Source of the DNA: Phycisphaera sp.
GTDB taxonomy: Bacteria > Planctomycetota > Phycisphaerae > Phycisphaerales > SM1A02
DNA: 40,834 nt
Direction: 5' to 3'
Assembly: GCA_016124975.1 (NCBI GenBank)
Contig: WGMP01000054.1
Location: forward strand, 1 to 40,834
The position numbers and the translations under genes are program-made. The notes beneath the pieces are model-generated. The model made no database searches and had not been told where the DNA came from. It worked only from the letters and a program-made list of their open reading frames with translations. Shown one piece after another: positions 1 to 9,829 of the stretch (position 1 is its first letter; every line of letters starts with the position of its first letter).

Positions 1-253
1 CAACCACGGCTACAACTCGGCCCCCGCCTGCCTCTTCTTCGACGGCCACATCGAGCTCGTCAGCTGCCAGAAGTCCATGCAGGCCGACAACCGCGTCGCG
101 CCGAGCAATGGCTCTGTCTGGTCGCGCAACACGCCGTTCGGCGCGAACGGCTACTTCGGAGCCCAGTCGTACGACTTCCTCGTGCGAACGAGCTTCCACA
201 TCCTCACCACCGACGGCATCGAGGGCCGCGATGTCCTCGGCGACGAAGGCTGA
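1..253 (+). CDS. Pseudopilin-like protein, C-terminal part (gene cut by window edge)
   Basis: Only the last 83 codons are present, read from base 2 to a TGA at 251-253. The peptide contains the FFDGHIELV segment that resembles the C-terminal DG motif of planctomycete prepilin-type (H-X9-DG/DUF1559-like) proteins, and it ends in a [15 protein letters not shown] segment. It differs at only four positions from the last 83 residues of the complete gene at 561-1730, so the two are recent tandem copies. A strong terminator follows at 324-357. By family the full protein would carry an N-terminal prepilin helix and an exported globular domain. The job of these proteins is not established. Confidence 0.85.
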   Translation, partial: NHGYNSAPACLFFDGHIELVSCQKSMQADNRVAPSNGSVWSRNTPFGANGYFGAQSYDFLVRTSFHILTTDGIEGRDVLGDEG

Positions 254-560
254 TGTGCCTGATGTGATGCGGTTCGGTTGATCGGCCGCCAGGCCGATGC
301 ACCGAGCGCCAATGCAGATTCAGCAGCCGCCCGCCTCGTGCGGGCGGCTGTCTTTTTGCGAAATTGCCGCGGCGCGCGACACGGATCCGCGCATCGAGCC
401 CCATGCGTGTCATGATGCGAGTGCGGACGCAGGCGTGCTCCTGATTCGACCCTCCGCCGCGAAGTCTCGCGCCCCGCGTTCACTCGCGTCGCGCGAGAGA
501 GGGTCGAAGCACACGCATCGATGCAAGGTCATCGATCCAACACACAGGAGACGCCACGAC
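254..560 (+). other. Intergenic region with terminator and leader of the pseudopilin gene
   Basis: About 307 bases without a convincing gene. It holds the terminator at 324-357, a possible -10 hexamer CATGAT at 411-416 set in a TGTCAT context like the one at 28663-28671, and a ribosome binding site (AGGAG, near 546-550) for the gene starting at 561. An open frame runs through it in phase with that gene, but its composition (Arg/Ser/Pro rich) and the internal terminator argue against translation. Confidence 0.6.
324..357 (+). terminator. Rho-independent terminator
   Basis: A perfect 10-bp stem (CAGCCGCCCG at 324-333, CGGGCGGCTG at 341-350) with a 7-nt loop is followed by TCTTTTT. It ends the truncated pseudopilin gene. 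The same stem recurs at 1834-1860 after the second copy. Confidence 0.9.
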
Positions 561-1730
561 ATGCTGCATGCAAGCCTTCCTTCGCTCCCGCGGGCGAGCG
601 GCGATCGTTCCCTCGCGGTCCGTTCGCGTGCCTGCGCCCTCCGCTCACGCGCCTTCACGATCGTCGAGCTCCTCGTCGTCGTGTCGATCATCGCGCTCCT
701 CATCGCGCTGCTGCTTCCCGCTGTGCAGCGCGGGCGCGACAAGGCGCTCATCTCGCAGTCCGTCGCGAACCTCAAGAACCTCGCCGCCGCGAACGAGATC
801 TACGGCGGCGACTGGGGCGACCGCCAGTGGACGGCGTGCCCCGACGACGCGGGGCTCGTGAACGGCTGCGACCAGTACAAGGCGCAGATCGCCTGCCCGC
901 CGCAGCAGTTCCTCGGATGGGATGTGAACGGCGCGATGTGGGGCTACTTCCTCGGCAGCTCGGGCAAGTGCGCGCAGTACGGCTGGCCAGAGGCCTGCTA
1001 CAACTGGATCGTCTACATCCCGCTCACCTTCACGACGGGGCCGAATCCAGGCGGAGGCAACGCCTTCGGAAGCTTCCGCATGCCGGGCGTGAAGAGCTTC
1101 CACGACTACGTGGGGCGCCGCTTCTACGACCCGACCTTCTACGCGCCGAAGGACATCGTCGCGCTCTCGACGATCTCGAAGTACTTCACGAGCGCCGCGG
1201 AGTTCACCTACGACGGCACCAACTACGAGGACAGCTCGTACTGCTTCTCGCCGGCAGCGATGTTCGACACCGCCGTGTTCCGCCGCAACGGCGACGCGCT
1301 GAACGGCCAGGGCTTCACCAACCCGAACACCATGAAGGCGGGGTACCGCAGCCCGCCCGTGTCGCGCTGCCGCTACCCCGACCTGAAGACCCGCATGATC
1401 GAGCACAACTGGCTGCAGAACACGCCCGACTCGTTCATCAACACGAACTTCGCGGGCGGGCGCACGCCGTGGTTCTTCAACCACGGCTACAACTCCGCGC
1501 CGGCGTGCATGTTCTTCGACGGGCATGTCGAGCTCGTCAGCTGCCAGAAGTCGATGCAGGCCGACAACCGCGTGGCGCCGACGAACGGCTCTGTCTGGTC
1601 GCGCAACACGCCGTTCGGCGCGAACGGCTACTACGGCGCGCAGTCCTATGACTTCCTCGTGCGGACGAGCTTCCACATCCTGACCACCGATGGCATCGAG
1701 GGCCGTGATGTCCTCGGTGACGAGGGGTGA
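561..1730 (+). CDS. Prepilin-type N-terminal domain protein, Cys-rich ectodomain
   Basis: 389 residues. I chose the ATG at 561 because GGAG lies 10 nt upstream and a terminator sits between it and earlier starts. Residues 32-52 are a classic type IV prepilin helix ([22 protein letters not shown]) with Glu at +5. The residue before the cleavage point is Ala31 rather than Gly, and the leader peptide is long and basic (31 residues). The ectodomain (about 60-389) has several Cys (for example in GWPEACYN and CFSPAAMF), a FFDGHVELV motif near the C-terminus and a [15 protein letters not shown] end. Known family: pseudopilins and prepilins processed by PilD-like peptidase at the inner membrane. Inference: an exported surface or pseudopilus-associated protein. 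It is a tandem paralogue of the gene ending at 253 and more distantly related to those at 28886 and 30057. Confidence 0.88.
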   Translation: MLHASLPSLPRASGDRSLAVRSRACALRSRAFTIVELLVVVSIIALLIALLLPAVQRGRDKALISQSVANLKNLAAANEIYGGDWGDRQWTACPDDAGLVNGCDQYKAQIACPPQQFLGWDVNGAMWGYFLGSSGKCAQYGWPEACYNWIVYIPLTFTTGPNPGGGNAFGSFRMPGVKSFHDYVGRRFYDPTFYAPKDIVALSTISKYFTSAAEFTYDGTNYEDSSYCFSPAAMFDTAVFRRNGDALNGQGFTNPNTMKAGYRSPPVSRCRYPDLKTRMIEHNWLQNTPDSFINTNFAGGRTPWFFNHGYNSAPACMFFDGHVELVSCQKSMQADNRVAPTNGSVWSRNTPFGANGYYGAQSYDFLVRTSFHILTTDGIEGRDVLGDEG

Positions 1731-1833
1731 TGGCGCGAGAGATGACGGTGACGAGATATGAAGGTGACGGGAGATGAAGGCGCGCCGGCGTCGGGCGCGG
1801 GTCCCGACACCCAGCACAGCGACAAGCCTTCTG

Positions 1834-1867
1834 CAGCCGCCCGCCCCGCGCGGGCGGCTGTGTCCTT
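1834..1867 (+). terminator. Terminator hairpin, copy of the one at 324-357
   Basis: The same 10-bp stem CAGCCGCCCG / CGGGCGGCTG with a 7-nt loop, followed by TGTCCTT, so the U-tract is weaker than in the first copy. It lies 103 nt after the stop at 1730. The matching stem supports duplication of gene plus terminator as a unit. Confidence 0.75.
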
Positions 1868-1873
1868 CGCGGC

Positions 1874-1879
1874 TATCCT
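1874..1879 (+). promoter_or_regulatory. -10 hexamer TATCCT, near-leaderless start
   Basis: TATCCT ends 6 nt before the ATG at 1886, placing a transcription start at or next to the start codon. No Shine-Dalgarno sequence is visible. No clear -35 hexamer is seen. Confidence 0.45.
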
Positions 1880-1885
1880 CTTCGA

Positions 1886-2248
1886 ATGCCCGCTTCGTTC
1901 CCTCCGTCTGCAGGCGGCTTCGCCATGCTCGGCGCAGTCGTCGGGCCCGCCATGATGCTCGCGCTCGCGTTCTCGCAGCCGGGTCCAGTGCGCACGCTGC
2001 TCAAGGCGGAGGCGGACTGCCCCGAGCGAGCGCGGCGCGCGGCAAGCCTCGGGATCCGCGAGGTCGTGCTCGAGCCGCTCGTTCGCTCGGGCGTCGTCGT
2101 GCGCGAGAAGGACGGCTGCGTCTGGGTGGTGCGTGAGCTGGCGAAGCGTCGGCAGCGGCGCATCGCGCTGAGGCTCGCGTTGGCGACCTTCGTGCTGATG
2201 GCGCTTGCGTGGGCCGCGGTCTCGATCGGCGGACCGCCGCGCGGATGA
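1886..2248 (+). CDS. Small two-helix membrane protein of unknown function
   Basis: 120 residues. Two hydrophobic segments (about 12-29 and 92-114) flank a soluble middle that contains a helix (ARRAASLGIREVVLEPLVRSG) and a short beta-like stretch VVVREKDGCVWVV, a pattern that could be a small winged-helix-like fold. I do not recognise the family. The start at 1886 is supported by TATCCT 6 nt upstream rather than by a ribosome binding site. It stands alone, 60 nt before the next start at 2309, which has its own -10 hexamer. Coding is likely from its length, the membrane pattern and the promoter, but this is less secure than for its neighbours. Confidence 0.6.
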   Translation: MPASFPPSAGGFAMLGAVVGPAMMLALAFSQPGPVRTLLKAEADCPERARRAASLGIREVVLEPLVRSGVVVREKDGCVWVVRELAKRRQRRIALRLALATFVLMALAWAAVSIGGPPRG

Positions 2249-2296
2249 GGGCGAAGCCCTGCATCGGAGTCCGAGACGCCGCGCATGGGGTTGACA

Positions 2297-2302
2297 TACG
2301 CT
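2297..2302 (+). promoter_or_regulatory. -10 hexamer TACGCT before the MuiA-like gene
   Basis: TACGCT ends 6 nt before the ATG at 2309, which begins a signal peptide. TTGACA directly abuts it at 2291-2296, but that spacing is wrong for a -35 element. It fits the short-leader pattern seen elsewhere in the window. Confidence 0.45.
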
Positions 2303-2308
2303 GCGCCC

Positions 2309-4129
2309 ATGCCGTCGAACACACCAGCGCTTCTCGTCGCAGCGGTCCTTGCCGCAAGTTCCAGCTCCGCATCGATTCTCGCCGCCGTTCCGCACCCGCG
2401 CAGCGAGCCGACGCACGCTTCGCCGCTGATCGCGGCGCATCTCGACGACACGCTCGCGCCCGTCCCATCGCGGGTCGATCTGCCGATCTCGTCGGTCACG
2501 CTCTATCGCGGGCGTGCGGCCGTGACACGATCCGGCGACGCCGCGCTTGCGCAGGGGCTGCATGAGCTGCGCGTCGGTCCGCTGCCCGAGTATGCGGATC
2601 TCGACAGCGTGCAGGCACGGATCGGCGACGGCGGGCGGCTGCTCGACGTCAAGACCGAGACGGTCGCACGCCCCGCTCCGACGACCGACAACCCGCGCAT
2701 CCGCGAGGCCCTCGCGGCGGTCGAGGAAGCGCGGCTTGCGCTTGCGGAGATCGATCGGCGCCTGACGAACAACGCAGCGTCGACCAAGCTGGTCGACTCG
2801 ATCGCCGCGAAGGCCGCAGCCGACGCCTCGCAGGCGATCGGCGGCGCGCTCGACCCAGAGAAGCTGCGGGCGCAGATCGCGTTCATCGAAAGCGAGCGCG
2901 AACGGCTCACCAAGAGCGCCGCGGAGCTCGCCGTGGCGCGCGTGAAGGCGGTCGGCGAACTCGAGGCGCGCCAGCGCGCCCTCGCGGATGCGGGCGGCGC
3001 ACCGCCGATCGAGCGCTTCGCGGTGGTCACGGTCGCCGTTCCCGAGGGCGGCGAGGTGCCTGTGTCCGTCACCTATCTCGTCGCGAACGCGACCTGGGAA
3101 CCCGCGTACACGGTGCGCGGCGATCTCGATGGCGGAAGCCTCGCGATCGAGTTCGATGCGCTCATCAGGCAGGCCACGGGCGAGGACTGGACGGACGCCG
3201 CGGTCGTCCTGTCGACCGCGCAGCCGACGCGCGCCGCGAACCCGCGCATGGTCGCGCCTGCCTATCTCGAACTGCTCGACCCGAGCAAGCCCAAGCTTCC
3301 GCCGCCGCCGCCGTCCGCCGGCTTGCGCCCCGGTGGTGCCGTCGCCGAGATGGCCATGGCGCCTGGCGCACCGATGGCGGACGCGGCAGGTTCCGGTTCC
3401 AACGAGTTCGGCGCAAGGGCCAAGGCGCTCGAGACCCTCTCCGCCGATGCATCGGTGGGAGGCGGCGGCGCAGCGGTCGAGTACCGCATCCCGCGCACCA
3501 TCACGGCTGCGAGCGACGCTTCGGCGGAGCGGCGCACGCGCGTCGCGACGATCGATGCCAAGCCGAACTTCACCCTCGTCGCGCAGCCGCTCGTCGATGC
3601 TGATGTCTATCTACGCGCACGCTTCGTGAACGAGAGCCCGTACATCCTGCTCGCGGGCCGAGCGCGCATGTACCTCGGCTCGGACTCGATCGGCTCGGCT
3701 GCGATCGGCGAGATTCCCGTTGGCGGCGAGCTAGACCTCTGGTTCGGCAAGGAGCCGCGCGTTACGGCCAAGCGCGAGCTCGTGTCGAAGAAGGCTTCCG
3801 AGTCTGGCGTCTTCTCCAAGTCGAAGGGCCTCGACCGCGAGTACCGCATCTCGCTCGTGAACACGCTGCCGCGCGCGGTCGACATCGAGGTGTGGGACCG
3901 CGTGCCCGTGTCGCGCGACGAAGGCGCGAAGGTCGAGCTGCGCGACCTCTCCCCCGCGCTTGCGACCGACGAACGATTCACGCAGGACTCGAAGCCTCAG
4001 GGACTCCTCAAGTGGACCCTCTCGCTCCCCGCACGGAATGACGGCGCAGACGCGACACCGACGCTCATCCGCTGGAAGACGCGCACGACCTGGCCCGAGG
4101 CCATGACGCTCGTCGGTGACGCCGACTGA
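2309..4129 (+). CDS. MuiA-family protein (DUF4140/DUF4139), exported
   Basis: 606 residues. An N-terminal signal-like stretch (MPSNTPALLVAAVLAASSSS) supports the start at 2309 over an earlier in-frame ATG at 2285. Residues about 58-125 match the N-terminal DUF4140 pattern (SSVTLYRGRAAVTRSG, then LRVGPLPEYADLDSVQARI). A charged coiled-coil region follows (about 130-228). The rest is the DUF4139 beta-rich domain, with VSVTYLVANATWEPAYTVRG and TGEDWTDAAVVLSTAQPT as the hallmark segments and an Ala/Pro/Met-rich insert around 335-375. The family is named after mucoidy inhibitor A; its biochemical role is not established. It is probably periplasmic. It ends in a strong bidirectional terminator facing groL. 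Confidence 0.85.
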   Translation: MPSNTPALLVAAVLAASSSSASILAAVPHPRSEPTHASPLIAAHLDDTLAPVPSRVDLPISSVTLYRGRAAVTRSGDAALAQGLHELRVGPLPEYADLDSVQARIGDGGRLLDVKTETVARPAPTTDNPRIREALAAVEEARLALAEIDRRLTNNAASTKLVDSIAAKAAADASQAIGGALDPEKLRAQIAFIESERERLTKSAAELAVARVKAVGELEARQRALADAGGAPPIERFAVVTVAVPEGGEVPVSVTYLVANATWEPAYTVRGDLDGGSLAIEFDALIRQATGEDWTDAAVVLSTAQPTRAANPRMVAPAYLELLDPSKPKLPPPPPSAGLRPGGAVAEMAMAPGAPMADAAGSGSNEFGARAKALETLSADASVGGGGAAVEYRIPRTITAASDASAERRTRVATIDAKPNFTLVAQPLVDADVYLRARFVNESPYILLAGRARMYLGSDSIGSAAIGEIPVGGELDLWFGKEPRVTAKRELVSKKASESGVFSKSKGLDREYRISLVNTLPRAVDIEVWDRVPVSRDEGAKVELRDLSPALATDERFTQDSKPQGLLKWTLSLPARNDGADATPTLIRWKTRTTWPEAMTLVGDAD

Positions 4130-4174
4130 GCGCACCGCTGAACGGCTCGGTCGCTCGCCCTACGCAAAACGAAA

Positions 4175-4213
4175 GCCCCGGGCCGCAGTTGCGGCCCGGG
4201 GCGGTTTGTTTGT
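4175..4213. terminator. Bidirectional terminator between convergent genes
   Basis: A perfect 12-bp stem (GCCCCGGGCCGC at 4175-4186, GCGGCCCGGGGC at 4191-4202) with an AGTT loop. T-rich sequence follows on the plus side (GGTTTGTTTGT). On the minus side the hairpin runs into TTTCGTTTTG. It separates the MuiA-like gene from groL. Confidence 0.88.
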
Positions 4214-4328
4214 CCGAGCATCCGGCGCGGGGGCTCAGGCCGCGCGTGTCAGACAGAACGGTTTGGATCTTGAGATCCGACGGCTCTTGGTTTCAGGCCT
4301 CGCCGAGTTCCTCGGCGGAGCTGTGAAA

Positions 4329-5960
<1,632 letters not shown>

Positions 5961-6018
5961 GTGTGTGCTTCTTTCTTCGTTGCGCGTGTGCGCGTTGGGG
6001 TTCCTTCGATCTTCGAAT

Positions 6019-6129
6019 CCGCCAGAGGGAGCGCCCGCAGGCGCGACCGCTCAATCTCGCGTTCTTCCCGCCAGAGGGAGCGCCCGCAGGCGCGACCGCT
6101 CAAACTCGCCGCGACCGCTCAAACTCGCC
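6019..6129. repeat. Short tandem GC-rich repeat upstream of groL
   Basis: A unit of about 41 nt beginning CCGCCAGAGGGAGCGCCCGC occurs at 6019-6059 and again at 6068-6108 (period 49). A third, partial copy of its right end (GCGACCGCTCAAACTCGCC) is at 6111-6129. Each full unit contains the hairpin GCGCC-CGCA-GGCGC. It fills the gap between the stop of the small gene at 6129 and the groL start. Confidence 0.8.
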
Positions 6130-6338
6130 TATCCGATCTCGATCCACGCCACCCGCTCGGAGTCCACGATGTAGACATGCGAGCCGTCGGTGACCTTCAC
6201 GAGCCCGTCGGCCTCCGTCGGAATCAGCATCGCGCGCTTCACGATGCAGCTCGCCGCGTGATCGAACTCGATCCGCAGGTCGCGCTGCGCGTTCAGCTCG
6301 CCAAGTGCGAGTCGGAGGATTTCGGGGTTCATCGGCAT
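6129..6338 (-). CDS. Small conserved-looking protein between groS and groL
   Basis: 69 residues. I do not recognise it with certainty. The C-terminal half ([24 protein letters not shown]) is a beta-rich segment that loosely resembles small FlbD/SwrD-type proteins. The N-terminal half looks helical ([27 protein letters not shown]). The ATG at 6338 has AGGA about 9 nt upstream; a second in-frame ATG lies at 6332. It follows groS by 32 nt on the same strand, so co-transcription is likely. The order groS, small gene, groL is not the standard two-gene operon. Coding is supported by position, ribosome binding site and a balanced composition. Confidence 0.65.
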   Translation of the reverse strand: MPMNPEILRLALGELNAQRDLRIEFDHAASCIVKRAMLIPTEADGLVKVTDGSHVYIVDSERVAWIEIG

Positions 6339-6370
6339 GGGGCGGTTCCTCGCGGCCTGTCTCGCGGCGC

Positions 6371-6661
6371 TTACTCGACGACGCCGAGGATGTCCTCCTC
6401 GGTCATGATGAGGAGCGTCTCGCCGTCGATCTTGATCTCGGTGCCCGCGTAGCTCGAGAAGATGACGCTGTCGCCCTTCTTGACGGTGAACGGCGTGATC
6501 TTGCCGTTGTCCTTGCTGCGGTGGCCGTCGCCGAGGGCGATGATCTTGCCCTGCTTCGGCTTCTCCTTGCTCGACTCGGGGAGGAAGATGCCGCTCTCGG
6601 TCTTGGTGGCGGCTTCATCGCGCTTCACGAGGATCTTGTCACCGAGTGGACGAAACTTCAT
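6371..6661 (-). CDS. groS: Co-chaperonin GroES (10 kDa)
   Basis: 96 residues, the usual length. It caps the GroEL ring. Diagnostic segments are MKFRPLGDKILVKRDEA at the start, the mobile loop TKTESGIFLPESSKEKP, and the C-terminal GDSVIFSSYAGTEIKIDGE and TEEDILGVVE. A strong AAGGAG lies 7 nt upstream of the ATG at 6661, so longer in-frame extensions are rejected. It is the first gene of a probable groS - small gene - groL operon. Confidence 0.98.
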   Translation of the reverse strand: MKFRPLGDKILVKRDEAATKTESGIFLPESSKEKPKQGKIIALGDGHRSKDNGKITPFTVKKGDSVIFSSYAGTEIKIDGETLLIMTEEDILGVVE

Positions 6662-6753
6662 GGTGTGCTCCTTGGCTGTTCTCTTGTGCTGACACTTGCA
6701 AAGGACGGAGGCCTCCGACGGCGTCCGTCCGTGGGGACGGCTGGTGGGGACGG

Positions 6754-7317
6754 TCACGCGGCAGGCCAGTGATCCCGGTAGTAGCGGCGCACGCACCGCT
6801 CGAGGACCTGCAGCATGGTTTCGACTGGAACGGGATCGTCGAGCACCGTGAACGCGCCGTCGCGCAGGGCCTCGGCGAGGATCCGGTTGCTCTCTGCGGG
6901 GTCGACCTGGCGCGGGCGGACGATGATCGTCGGCGGCGGGCAGTCGAGCCGCCGCAGGAGCTGGAGGACCCGCGGGCCCGCCTGCACCGTGCGGGGCGCG
7001 TTCTGCGCGCCGCGGCGCTCGTGCATGGGAATCGACAGGTCGATGACGGCGATGTGGACGGCGGCGCGGCGGACGACATCCGAGACCTCGTCGCCCGTCT
7101 TGGCGCGAAGGCACTGGATGCCGATCCGATCGAGGAGGACAGGCAGCTGGTCTGCGAAGGCGTGCTCACGCCAACCTCCATAGGTGAGGAGGAGGTTCAG
7201 CCGCCTCGGGCCCTCAGATCCACCTTTGGAGACGGTTCCACCTTCGGAGACACCGCCGCCGTCGCGGGTGGAACCCGCGCCAGGTTCGGGGTCGAAGCTG
7301 TGGAGCCGCAGTCGCAT
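6754..7317 (-). CDS. Stand-alone degenerate receiver-domain protein
   Basis: 187 residues from the ATG at 7317. A variable Gly/Ser-rich N-terminus (1-38) precedes a CheY-like receiver fold (about 40-178). The presumed phospho-acceptor is Asp93 in HIAVIDLSIPM. The acidic pair expected after the first strand is missing (LNLLLTYGGWRE), and the Lys of the usual K-P motif is replaced (VLDDPVPVETM). This suggests a pseudo-receiver that may not be phosphorylated in the usual way. It lies upstream of groS on the same strand with a 92-nt gap, and is divergent from asnS. Longer in-frame starts up to 7515 would add a low-complexity extension across the asnS upstream region and seem unlikely. Confidence 0.7.
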   Translation of the reverse strand: MRLRLHSFDPEPGAGSTRDGGGVSEGGTVSKGGSEGPRRLNLLLTYGGWREHAFADQLPVLLDRIGIQCLRAKTGDEVSDVVRRAAVHIAVIDLSIPMHERRGAQNAPRTVQAGPRVLQLLRRLDCPPPTIIVRPRQVDPAESNRILAEALRDGAFTVLDDPVPVETMLQVLERCVRRYYRDHWPAA

Positions 7318-7549
7318 GGAGAGCGGGCGACGATGCAACGGGTATGCCAAGGGCGATGCGGTTGGGACGGGCTGACCAAAGGGGCCGGCTGTGCGGGATT
7401 GCTCCGTAAATCCATTTGTTACAGATACTTGAGGCCGTCTTTGGGCGCGGCTACCGCGTCTTGCGGCACCGCTCGGCAGCGCCAACGGCGGCTGCGGCGC
7501 CACGCCGTCTGCCAAGTTGGCACTTGCGTCCCTCGGGCCCGTTCCGCCC

Positions 7550-7555
7550 TATCTT
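7550..7555 (+). promoter_or_regulatory. -10 hexamer TATCTT for asnS
   Basis: TATCTT ends 9 nt before the asnS ATG at 7565. TTGCGT at 7524-7529 could be a -35 element, but the spacer (20 nt) is long. The predicted leader is only a few bases. Confidence 0.45.
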
Positions 7556-7564
7556 CCCCGTCCC

Positions 7565-8974
<1,410 letters not shown>

Positions 8975-8988
8975 GCCCGAGGAAAGAC

Positions 8989-9125
8989 GGTGCCAAGCAC
9001 GTGCCGTCTGGTGCCGTGCACCTCCTGGCGCGTGCCAGGCACCGATGTTCACTCCTTTGATAGACGAGCGGTGCCCACCACGTGCCGTCTGGTGCCAGGC
9101 ACCTCACGGCACGTGCCAGGCACCG
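8989..9125. repeat. Two copies of a 56-bp GTGCC/GGCAC palindromic repeat
   Basis: Copies at 8989-9044 and 9070-9125 (period 81) both start GGTGCC, share CACGTGCCGTCTGGTGCC, and end CGTGCCAGGCACCG. Each is rich in GTGCC..GGCAC inverted pairs, so both can fold into several hairpins. It resembles REP-type dispersed elements; that assignment is an inference. It may also act as a terminator for asnS. Confidence 0.75.
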
Positions 9126-9162
9126 TTTCAGTTCTATGTTGCAAGCATCTTGCCTTGTGAAT

Positions 9163-9282
9163 CTCTCACGGAGGCACGGAGGCACAGAGGATGAAATGAA
9201 GACAAGCCTTCCGAAGCCCGCACGCGCGCTGCGCGAACGGACTGGAAGGCTTGATCTCCGTGCCTCCGTGCCTGCGTGAGAG
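9163..9282. repeat. 120-bp long inverted repeat (MITE/REP-like palindrome)
   Basis: The outer arms of 22 nt (starting CTCTCACGGAGGCACGG at 9163-9184, pairing with 9261-9282) have one mismatch. Inner arms CAAGCCTTCC (9203-9212) and GGAAGGCTTG (9244-9253) pair perfectly. A short GCGC hairpin sits at the tip. It lies between convergent genes and could terminate transcription in both directions. Confidence 0.75.
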
Positions 9283-9313
9283 GCCTAGAGACCATCAGCA
9301 TCACCACCGTCGC

Positions 9314-9829
9314 TCAGATCGCGAATCCGACGACGGTCTTCGTGCCGTCTTCGCCTTCGATCTCGATCCAGAGCTTCGAGCCCTCGGGCAGCGGATCGGG
9401 GACCTCACCGTGCGTGTGCCACTGGCCGTCCTCGACCTCGCACTTCGCCTTGATCGAGCCCTTCGCGTCCTCGGTGCCGAACCAGAAGCGCACGGCCTTG
9501 CCGTTCGCGCCCCCATCGATCCAGATGTCGACTGGGACATCGCCGCCAGGCTTGATGTCGCCGTCGCGCGACACCTTCACGGTGTAGGGGCCTGCCTTCT
9601 GCTCGCCCATCTCGATGGTCTCACCGTGACCGTGGTCCTTGTCCATCTTGCCGCCCTCGGCGTGCGAGTGGTCGTGATCGTGATCGTAGCCATGGTCGTG
9701 ATCGTGGTCGTGCGAGTGATCGCCCGCCTTCGCGGCCGGCGCTGGTGCGTCCTTCTTCTCGCAACCGGCGGTTGCCGCCAGAGCGATGGCGCAGCACGAG
9801 GCTCCGAGCAGTTCAAGCATAGTCTTCAT
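9314..9829 (-). CDS. His-rich metal-binding lipoprotein, last gene of efflux operon
   Basis: 171 residues. It has a lipoprotein signal peptide with lipobox ATAGC (Cys23), then a His/Asp-rich metal-binding segment (about 38-69, repeated HDHDHDH and HSHAEGG). A small C-terminal beta domain follows (about 80-171) with VPVDIWIDGGANGKAVRFWFG and GQWHTHGEVPDPLPEGSKLWIEI. Its ATG overlaps the TGA of the RND gene by four bases (ATGA) and is preceded by AAGGAG, so it is translated with the pump. Inference: an outer- or inner-membrane-anchored metal buffer or chaperone serving the pump. I do not recognise a named family for the C-terminal domain. Confidence 0.88.
   Translation of the reverse strand: MKTMLELLGASCCAIALAATAGCEKKDAPAPAAKAGDHSHDHDHDHGYDHDHDHSHAEGGKMDKDHGHGETIEMGEQKAGPYTVKVSRDGDIKPGGDVPVDIWIDGGANGKAVRFWFGTEDAKGSIKAKCEVEDGQWHTHGEVPDPLPEGSKLWIEIEGEDGTKTVVGFAI

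Larger units (their letters stand above)
8975..9313. other. Intergenic region made almost entirely of palindromic repeats
   Basis: About 339 bases between the convergent asnS and the His-rich lipoprotein gene. No credible gene is present. It contains a 56-bp repeat in two copies (8989-9044, 9070-9125) and a 120-bp long palindrome (9163-9282). A short open frame over the palindrome encodes the RRHGGTED-type peptide that this repeat commonly yields, and is treated as spurious. Confidence 0.7.

Noticed and set aside
297-560. N-terminal extension of the pseudopilin-like gene back to 297
   Set aside because: It would cross the terminator at 324-357 and has unlikely composition. The ATG at 561 has a ribosome binding site and gives a standard prepilin leader.
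5961-6128. CIRCE/HrcA operator before groL
   Set aside because: No TTAGCACTC-N9-GAGTGCTAA-like dyad is present; only the GC-rich repeat is found.
8989-9125. Possible CRISPR array
   Set aside because: There are only two units of 56 bp with internal palindromes and no cas genes. The spacing does not fit repeats and spacers.
9082-9279. Short plus-strand frame over the 120-bp palindrome (peptide with RRHGGTED)
   Set aside because: The peptide is a translation of repeat DNA, with no ribosome binding site or conserved domain.
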